Below the pieces are notes generated by a model. That model saw nothing but the letters and a program-made list of their open reading frames with translations, was not told the DNA's origin and did not search any database. Below are positions 1 to 5,400 of a stretch of 6,106 nt of DNA, piece after piece. The position numbers and the translations under genes are program-made. Numbering within the stretch: the stretch's first letter is position 1; each line of letters starts with the position of its first letter. The stretch comes from Proteobacteria bacterium UBA7821 (lineage in GTDB: Bacteria > Pseudomonadota > Gammaproteobacteria > Comchoanobacterales > Comchoanobacteraceae): contig DLBP01000096.1 in assembly GCA_002480165.1 (NCBI GenBank), positions 469 to 6,574 on the forward strand, read 5' to 3'.

Positions 1-1053
1 AATGTTCTCTCTAGACAGCCAGTAACCTTGTTGGATGCCACTTGTTCTCTGAGTGGCAAAAAGCGGGTGTGTGTTCCAATGGTTTGGATCCGCGTAAATG
101 TTGATTGATTGGACTGGTTGAGTCGTTGTCTTGACGTTAATTTTGTTTCTTAGTGTGTTTTGACAGGCAATTAGTTGTTCTGTGCACGCTCGTGGTTCAA
201 TCAAAACCACTTGGGGTTCATGTGTTGATTTTGTTATTTTCATAATATATTCTTTGAAGATAGGACCGTAAATAGTTCCCATTGATTGACAAACAATCGT
301 TATCTGCTTGTTTTGCAGGTGGGGCTTGATCTGGTCAATAAAATCTTTCAGATTTTTGGTTTTTTGAGCAAACTGATCACAGCCTATTTGGTGAATAGCA
401 TACGCTGTCTCAGTAATTGAGCCAGAGTTCATCCCCGGGATGGTAATCGTGACCTCATTGGTATTCTTTGTCGATTCGAGCAGGTAGAAGTGTTCAGATT
501 GTGTATCCTGTGCTAACACATTAAAGCCATCGGGCCATATCGGGTTGTGACTGAATGCCTGTTCAACTAACTCAATTAAAATCCCTGTGTTCATTTGATT
601 GATAATGGGCTCGGACTTGTCAATTGTCTGTTTATTTGGTTGAGTTGCTTTGCTTGAATATGCTCTTATTACTGCCAGTATATTCTCTAAACCGCTAACC
701 CACATGAATCCATAGCGTATGTTGTGCCAGATGTGACTGTTGGTGCTCGGCACTGCCAGACTAATCAGGAGTAAGAGTGAGGTCGTACTGATATTGATCA
801 AGTAGGTTATCAATAGCAGCTGTGCGCAGCTTACCATCATGATAATTAAATCAGATGCTCTATTTTGCCTAAATCCAATGGCATTTGACCAGCTCCCAAA
901 CGCTTCAGGAGATTCAAATCGATAGAGTTGTGCCTCTTGACTGTTGTAGAGCCGTCTCATATTACTCAGCCGATGATTGGACCACATCATTTTGTTGTTA
1001 ATCGATCCGAATGCATTGATCGCCTGGCGCAGCTGTCTTCGAAGTATGTTCAT
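1..1053 (-). CDS. Membrane-anchored alpha/beta-hydrolase-like protein of unknown function (3' end beyond the window)
   Basis: Reading the minus strand from ATG at 1053 gives 351 codons with no stop to the window edge, so the protein is longer than seen. Residues 1-68 are polar and rich in Arg, Asn and Ser. Residues 69-102 are strongly hydrophobic, either one long membrane helix or a hairpin broken near Asn87. The part after about residue 155 looks like an alpha/beta-hydrolase core: a strand ending in IPGMNSG (205-211, possible oxyanion turn), a strand and elbow IVCQSMG (253-259, candidate nucleophile Ser257), a strand VVLIEP (282-287), and a strand INIYADPNHW (317-326, candidate acid Asp322). 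The catalytic His would lie beyond the edge. The elbow has Cys where GxSxG proteins have the first Gly. The start lies 6 bases after the grxD stop, with no terminator and a weak ribosome site, so it is probably co-transcribed with bolA-grxD. The reading frame is certain; the hydrolase assignment is inference from motifs, and no named family was recognised. Confidence 0.82.
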   Translation of the reverse strand, partial: MNILRRQLRQAINAFGSINNKMMWSNHRLSNMRRLYNSQEAQLYRFESPEAFGSWSNAIGFRQNRASDLIIMMVSCAQLLLITYLINISTTSLLLLISLAVPSTNSHIWHNIRYGFMWVSGLENILAVIRAYSSKATQPNKQTIDKSEPIINQMNTGILIELVEQAFSHNPIWPDGFNVLAQDTQSEHFYLLESTKNTNEVTITIPGMNSGSITETAYAIHQIGCDQFAQKTKNLKDFIDQIKPHLQNKQITIVCQSMGTIYGPIFKEYIMKITKSTHEPQVVLIEPRACTEQLIACQNTLRNKINVKTTTQPVQSINIYADPNHWNTHPLFATQRTSGIQQGYWLSRENI

Positions 1054-1059
1054 ACCAAT

Positions 1060-1371
1060 TTAGGACATGCTCGATAGTTTATCTTCCAATTCACCAGATT
1101 GATGCATGTCCATGATAATGTCACAGCCACCGATGAACTCGCCTGCAACATAGAGTTGTGGAATCGTCGGCCAGTCAGAGAATGCTTTGATGCCTTCACG
1201 GAGCTCGAAATCTTCAAGTATGTTGTAATCTTTGTAGTCCAGGTCGAGTTGTTTAAATAAGTTGACTACTTGTGCAGAAAAACCACACATTGGGAATGTT
1301 TTGTTTCCTTTCATGTATAAAACAATGCGATCACTACTGATCTGTTCCTGAATACGCTGTTGGATAGACAT
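1060..1371 (-). CDS. grxD: Monothiol glutaredoxin, Grx4/GrxD type
   Basis: The 103-residue cytosolic protein is a CGFS-type monothiol glutaredoxin. This family binds a bridging [2Fe-2S] cluster with glutathione as a homodimer or with a BolA-type partner, and carries clusters to target proteins. Visible hallmarks are the strand and glutathione-contact lysine in LYMKG (18-22, Lys21), the active site CGFS at 29-32 with Cys29 as cluster ligand, the cis-proline segment WPTIPQLYV (67-75), and GGCD (81-84). The length is close to the roughly 115 residues of E. coli GrxD, with a shorter tail. ATG at 1371 is preceded by GGAG at 1379-1382 with a 7-base gap. That ribosome site sits in the last codons of the bolA-like gene, only 2 bases separate the genes, and translation is probably coupled. 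The BolA neighbour fits the known BolA-Grx4 partnership. Confidence 0.97.
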   Translation of the reverse strand: MSIQQRIQEQISSDRIVLYMKGNKTFPMCGFSAQVVNLFKQLDLDYKDYNILEDFELREGIKAFSDWPTIPQLYVAGEFIGGCDIIMDMHQSGELEDKLSSMS

Positions 1372-1373
1372 GT

Positions 1374-1595
1374 TTATTCTCCAGTAGATGTTTCAATTGA
1401 TAAGGCGTGTATTGCTTCTCTCATATGGTCACCGAGAGTTTTGTATACCATTTGGTGCTGCTGTACTTTGGTTTTACCGACAAAACCATCGTATTGGATA
1501 CTGGCATGGAAATGCCTGCCGTCATCGCCAGAGACAGATACCTGTGATCCGGGCAAACCTAATTCAATGAGTTCTGCTATTGTTTGTTTATCCAT
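1374..1595 (-). CDS. ibaG: BolA/IbaG-family iron-sulphur partner protein
   Basis: The 73-residue protein belongs to the BolA family and is closer to the short IbaG (YrbA) branch than to BolA itself: the segment VSVSGDDGRHFHASI (19-33) matches the IbaG strand-turn-strand and lacks the longer BolA loop. Other family marks are the basic/aromatic helix start QQHQMVY (45-51) and IHAL (62-65), whose His63 is the invariant BolA histidine used as a ligand in BolA-Grx [2Fe-2S] complexes. The C-terminus is short. The longer possible start at 1631 is rejected because that ATG lies inside the predicted -10 box (1627-1632), so it would not be transcribed. ATG at 1595 starts at the conserved first helix and has AGGA 11 bases upstream. 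As first gene of the bolA-grxD operon it probably forms a heterodimer with the GrxD next to it. Whether it also acts as a transcription regulator, as suggested for BolA, cannot be seen here. Confidence 0.9.
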   Translation of the reverse strand: MDKQTIAELIELGLPGSQVSVSGDDGRHFHASIQYDGFVGKTKVQQHQMVYKTLGDHMREAIHALSIETSTGE

Positions 1596-1626
1596 GTTAT
1601 CAACAGTCCTATATGTAACCTTCGAT

Positions 1627-1655
1627 ATCATACGCTAAAACAAAAGGCTCGACAA
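1627..1655 (-). promoter_or_regulatory. Sigma70-type promoter of the bolA-grxD operon
   Basis: On the minus strand, TTGTCG (1650-1655) and TATGAT (1627-1632) are separated by exactly 17 bases. They match the -35 consensus at 4 of 6 positions and the -10 consensus at 5 of 6. Transcription would start near 1620, leaving a leader of about 25 bases before the ATG at 1595. This placement decides the start codon of the bolA-like gene. Confidence 0.65.
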
Positions 1656-1669
1656 GAAAAAATATGGAC

Positions 1670-1698
1670 TTGATTCACTATTTAAACAGCGATATACT
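1670..1698 (+). promoter_or_regulatory. Sigma70-type promoter of fdxA
   Basis: TTGATT (1670-1675) and TATACT (1693-1698) are separated by 17 bases, matching the consensus at 4 of 6 and 5 of 6 positions. The start site would be near 1705, giving a very short leader of about 12 bases that holds little more than the ribosome site GGAGA (1706-1710). Its -35 box lies 14 bases from the -35 box of the divergent bolA promoter, so a regulator bound between them could affect both. No clear operator palindrome was found in that gap. Confidence 0.65.
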
Positions 1699-1716
1699 AA
1701 TTTTTGGAGATTGAGA

Positions 1717-2052
1717 ATGACTTATGTAGTAACCGAAAACTGCATTAAATGTAAATACACCGATTGTGTTGATGTGTGTCCTGTTGACTGTTTTCATGAA
1801 GGAGAAAACTTCCTGGTCATCAATCCAGATGAGTGTATTGATTGTAATTTGTGTGTGCCAGAGTGTCCTGTTGATGCCATTTACCCGGATGATGAACTGC
1901 CAGACGACCAGAAGCAATATCTAGCAGTCAACGAGCGACTGTCCAAAACATGGCCTGTTATAGCTGAGAAAAAAGAACCGCTTGCAGACGCTGATCACTG
2001 GGCATTGGTATCTGATAAACACGATTATTTGGTTGAAGCGCCAGATCGCTGA
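1717..2052 (+). CDS. fdxA: 7Fe ferredoxin FdxA ([3Fe-4S][4Fe-4S])
   Basis: The 111-residue protein is a soluble low-potential electron carrier very close to Azotobacter ferredoxin I. The N-terminal motif has Cys9, Cys12, Cys17, Cys21 and Cys25. The second motif ECIDCNLCVPECP has Cys40, Cys43, Cys46 and Cys50. By the known family pattern, Cys9, Cys17 and Cys50 hold the [3Fe-4S] cluster and Cys21, Cys40, Cys43 and Cys46 the [4Fe-4S] cluster; Cys12 and Cys25 are non-ligand. The long C-terminal extension with WPVI and the KKEPL segment is also typical. ATG at 1717 is chosen over TTG at 1711 because GGAGA at 1706-1710 sits 6 bases upstream and the sequence then starts MTYVVT like the family. The gene stands alone behind its own promoter. 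Its stop lies 1 base before the end of a convergent tRNA gene. The electron partner is not shown; the flavoprotein 446 bases downstream is a candidate. Confidence 0.96.
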   Translation: MTYVVTENCIKCKYTDCVDVCPVDCFHEGENFLVINPDECIDCNLCVPECPVDAIYPDDELPDDQKQYLAVNERLSKTWPVIAEKKEPLADADHWALVSDKHDYLVEAPDR

Positions 2053-2053
2053 G

Positions 2054-2127
2054 CGCGTCCGGAGGGATTCGAACCCCCGACCGCCTGGTTCGAAGCCAGG
2101 TACTCTATCCAACTGAGCTACAGACGC
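2054..2127 (-). tRNA. tRNA-Arg (anticodon TCG)
   Basis: The minus strand folds into a complete cloverleaf of 74 bases. The acceptor stem GCGTCTG pairs with CGGACGC (one G-T pair), with discriminator G at 2054. The D arm contains AGCTCAGTTGGATAGAG, the anticodon stem is CCTGG/CCAGG, and the T arm has loop TTCGAAT. The anticodon loop CTTCGAA gives TCG (2091-2093), reading CGA and probably other CGN arginine codons. The three bases after the discriminator are CTC, so CCA must be added by the tRNA nucleotidyltransferase. It lies downstream of the small protein gene on the same strand and converges on fdxA. Confidence 0.96.
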
Positions 2128-2135
2128 ACAACCAC

Positions 2136-2164
2136 ACTCTAACCGATCACAGGTCAATTTTCAA
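2136..2164 (-). promoter_or_regulatory. Possible promoter of the tRNA-Arg gene
   Basis: On the minus strand, TTGAAA (2159-2164) and TAGAGT (2136-2141) are 17 bases apart, and the -10 box ends 8 bases before the first tRNA base at 2127. The spacing suits a tRNA transcript with almost no leader. The boxes match the consensus at only 5 of 6 and 4 of 6 positions, and no GC-rich discriminator typical of stringently controlled tRNA promoters is present. The tRNA could also be read from the upstream small gene. Confidence 0.42.
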
Positions 2165-2173
2165 TAGCGATTG

Positions 2174-2365
2174 TTAAATGAAATCATCATCTAGGTCTTT
2201 AGGCGCTTTTGGGGCATTGGGATTGTCTCGTTGATTGTAAATGTCTCGATATTGATCAGCTTCCCGTTGTTGAGAATGGGTCATTGGTCGACTCATTTGA
2301 TCCAGTAGCTTGTCTTCCGGTGATTGATAGTTTTTTAGCTTAAACTTGAGCCATTCGAACACCAT
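2174..2365 (-). CDS. Small hydrophilic protein of unknown function (63 residues)
   Basis: The protein is short, strongly charged, and without signal peptide, membrane segment or cysteine. Residues 1-12 include an amphipathic start (VFEWLKFKLK). The middle has a helical segment with SQQREADQYRDIYNQRD (35-51), then a proline/lysine stretch and an acidic tail DLDDDFI (57-63). The pattern of a Ser-Gln-Gln-(Arg/Lys)-Glu helix followed by an RD turn recalls short uncharacterised proteins of Legionella and Coxiella, but this is a weak memory match, not an identification. ATG at 2365 is chosen because GGGAG (2371-2375) sits 5 bases upstream. The open frame continues further upstream, but that part covers the palindrome cluster and has no ribosome site. 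The gene is divergent from the large flavoprotein and lies upstream of the tRNA-Arg gene on the same strand. Confidence 0.72.
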   Translation of the reverse strand: MVFEWLKFKLKNYQSPEDKLLDQMSRPMTHSQQREADQYRDIYNQRDNPNAPKAPKDLDDDFI

Positions 2366-2407
2366 TAACTCTCCCATTAGATGACTCTTGATAGTGTAAC
2401 GTGTTTG

Positions 2408-2434
2408 AGCCAGCATGGCTATAGCCCATGGGCT
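2408..2434. promoter_or_regulatory. Interleaved palindromes in the divergent gap (candidate operator)
   Basis: Four AGCC/GGCT half-sites alternate in 27 bases and build three overlapping inverted repeats: AGCCA-gca-TGGCT (2408-2420), the perfect 10-mer GGCTATAGCC (2417-2426) and the perfect 12-mer AGCCCATGGGCT (2423-2434). They cover the -35 region of the extended -10 promoter toward the flavoprotein and of a weak TACACT -10 box (2393-2398, minus strand) toward the small gene. This is the layout of a shared regulatory site. The regulator is unknown, and the repeats could also form an RNA hairpin if transcribed. Confidence 0.4.
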
Positions 2435-2440
2435 GATAAG

Positions 2441-2449
2441 TGATACTAT
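2441..2449 (+). promoter_or_regulatory. Possible extended -10 promoter of the flavoprotein gene
   Basis: TG-A-TACTAT matches the extended -10 form (TGN followed by a -10 hexamer, here 4 of 6). No -35 box is found 16-18 bases upstream; that place is filled by the palindrome cluster, which would suit an activator-dependent promoter. Transcription would start near 2456, about 43 bases before the chosen ATG. Confidence 0.33.
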
Positions 2450-2498
2450 GCATTGTACCTCGGTTGTGTTAAACTGTTGCTGTTTGAGAATAGAGACC

Positions 2499-5400
2499 AT
2501 GCCAACAACCATCAGTCAATCATTTAACCCCAACGCATTCAGCCAGTGGCTAGAGTCTAGTCAGATTAAAGCCATTGATAGCGATTTTTGTGCATTTCTT
2601 AAATCTGGCAATCGAGAGTTGTATGAAATACTGTGTCGATATCGTCTGGGCATGGCATGGGACGATGAATCAGATCACAGCCTCTTTTTAATACAAATCG
2701 CACAGGCACTTGAAGATTATTTGATCCAGCTGTTTGCTTTGTACACCGATGTAAGTCACCTGAAAACCACGGCCTCAGCAGCACAGCATCAGGCGATATT
2801 TAGAAGTGTTTTTGTTAAGCCATCACGCCGACTGAAGATTGATCCAATGCTGGATTTTACCGCCATAACTCGTCGACTGCACACGGATGATTCGTTTTCA
2901 TATCCACTGAATGAAACGCAGTGGGTAGCTATCGGTCTACGCATCTACGAACGCCACAGCAGTGAAGATGAGCCCTACCAAATGATGTTGCAGTGGTGTG
3001 GATTGGTCATTCACAACGAATTAAAACCATACCTAGACACTTGGGCGGTTTTCACACTGCCGGCACGCGTTGATCTCAGTCAGTTGATTGAGACACAGGA
3101 CAGTGATGCGGGTTTTCGACAAACTCTAGAAGCATATTGGCGAGTGAGGCAGGGGTTCCAATTAACAGATCAAGGCGCCAGTGATGTAGCAGTGGCTGAC
3201 CAATTATATTATTGTCTAGAGTGCCACCAAAAAAAAACAGACTACTGCCGGACCGGTTTTTTTAAAAAAAAGTCTGATCAGCAAGCGGGTTTTAAATCCA
3301 ATCAATTGGATGAATTACTTGAAGGCTGTCCTTTAGATGAGCGAATATCAGAAATGCATTGGCTTAAACGAAGGCATTGGGCAATTGCTTCGTTGGCGAT
3401 GATTATGCGAGATAACCCCCTGTGTTCCCTCACGGGTCATCGAATTTGTAATGACTGTATGAAGTCGTGTATTTATCAAAAGCAAGAGCCTGTTGATATC
3501 CCTGAGGTTGAGTCGCGTGTGCTCAAGGATGTATTGGCCATGCAATGGGGCTGTGAGGTCTATGATTTACTTGTGAGATGGAACCCCTTGCGTCCCGAAC
3601 AGTATATGCCAAAACCCTATCAGTATAAAAAAGTGCTGGTCATGGGCATGGGGCCTGCTGGTTTGGCCATGTCTCACCACTTGCTAATGGAAGGTTGTGC
3701 TGTTGTTGGGATGGATGGTCTAAAGTTAGAGCCATCTCATCAGTGGCTCAATCCCATCGCCTCTTACAGCGATTTGACTCAACCACTTGACCGACGCCCT
3801 GTGAGTGGATTTGGTGGTGTCGCTGAGTATGGTATTACCGCACGCTGGGATAAGAATCTGTTATCACTGGCCCAGATGGCTGTTCTTCGGCGAAGTTATT
3901 TCTCGGTGTATGGCGGGGTCCGCTTTGGTGGCACTGTTACATTAGATCAGGCGTGGCAGTTGGGTTTTGACCATGTTGTTATCGCCGTTGGTGCTGGTTT
4001 GCCGAGGGAGTTGTCTATCCCAGGATCATTGGCCATTGGGATGCTCCAGGCAAATGATTTCTTAATGAACCTACACTTAAGTGGTGCTCAAAGACCGGAT
4101 GTTTTACATGCCATCCAGCTACAAATGCCTATCTTAGTCATCGGGGCAGGTCTGACTGCTGTTGATACTGCTACTGAGTCACGTGCGTATTATCTAGCAC
4201 AAGTTGAACAATTATTGTGCCGATATGAACAGTTGGTTGAGTGGAAGTCAACAACGGCTATCTTTTCAGAATTTTCTGAGCCTTCTTTGGGTATTTTAAA
4301 ACAAATGCTGACACATGCTCGGCAAGTGCGACGGTCAAAGTCAGCTGCATTACATGAGCTTATTAGCAGCTGGGGTGGTGTGAATATCGTCTATCGCCAG
4401 TCGATGGAGCGCTCTCCAGCCTATCGACACAACCACCAAGAGTTAGAGCACGCGTTGAATGAAGGCATTGGCTTTTGGGAATGGTTGATCCCTGTAGAGG
4501 TCAAAGTTGATAGCCATGGTTATGTTAAGGCGTTGGTTGTCAATCACCATGGTGGTCACCGGGAGTTGCCTGCAAAGACTATTTTGGTTGCCACTGGATC
4601 ATCTAACAATATTGCCTATGCATATGAGCATCGAGACGCGCTCAAAAAACAAGGGCATTATTACACAGGCTTTTCTTTGGAAAAGGGACGCTTAGTTGAA
4701 CAACCCATGCCGACGACGCTTAAGCAGGCAGACGTGCCAGCTTTGACAAGTTATGTTAACAATAATTCATTGGTGAGTTTTATTGGTGACACCCACCCCG
4801 TTTTTCATGGTAGTGTTGTTAAGGCCATTGCGTCATCAATGCGATTATATCCCAAAATAATGGCAGCATTGTCTATCAAGAAACCTGATTATCGCATGAC
4901 TTACCAAGCATTTAGACAATCAATCGACGGGTTGTTTTCGGTGACGCTAATCAGTACCGTCAGGCTATCAGCAGACTGGGTAGAGATGCGCGTTCATGCG
5001 CCGATACATGCGAAGCGCTATTGTTTGGGTAATTTCTATCGGTTGCAGACATTAGAAGCCACGGCCAAAAAATTAGCCGGGGTATTAATGCACTCGGAAC
5101 CAGTTGCGTTGTATCCTATCTCTGTCGATCCTGTTGGGGGGAATCTGACTTTTTGGCTTCGAACACAAGGCTCAAGTTGTCGTTTATTGTCACAAGCCAA
5201 CGTGGGAAGATCTCTAGCACTAATGGGCCCAACAGGCATGAACTATAAACCGACAGATGTCTCAAGTCGCATGTTGATCTTCGCTGAGTCGTATTGGGTG
5301 ATGTTGGCACTAACGATCGTTGAGTCATGTCTATCTAGAGGGCAGGCTGTGACTTTATTGATTCATCCTGGTCAATATCCAGTTGACGCACTTGAGAGTC

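Noticed and set aside
1596..1631. Longer start for the BolA/IbaG-type protein at 1631
   Set aside because: The ATG lies within the predicted -10 box and has no ribosome site; the 12 extra residues are not part of the family fold.
1360..1638. Plus-strand open frames opposite the bolA-like gene
   Set aside because: They are antisense shadows of a clear BolA-family gene, with no ribosome site and no recognisable protein.
1921..2157. Minus-strand open frame across the tRNA and the end of fdxA
   Set aside because: It translates the tRNA gene and the antisense of fdxA; the apparent peptide is the usual false product of a tRNA.
2415..2498. Longer start for the flavoprotein (28 extra residues from ATG 2415)
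   Set aside because: The extra residues are unlike the family N-terminus, have no ribosome site, and read through the palindrome cluster and the predicted promoter.
2366..2512. Upstream extension of the 63-residue protein to 2512
   Set aside because: ATG at 2365 has GGGAG 5 bases upstream, while the extension crosses the divergent regulatory gap and overlaps the start of the flavoprotein gene.
4546..4560. CACCATGGTG palindrome inside the flavoprotein gene
   Set aside because: It is a single short palindrome in coding sequence, with codons that fit the protein; no sign of a regulatory role.
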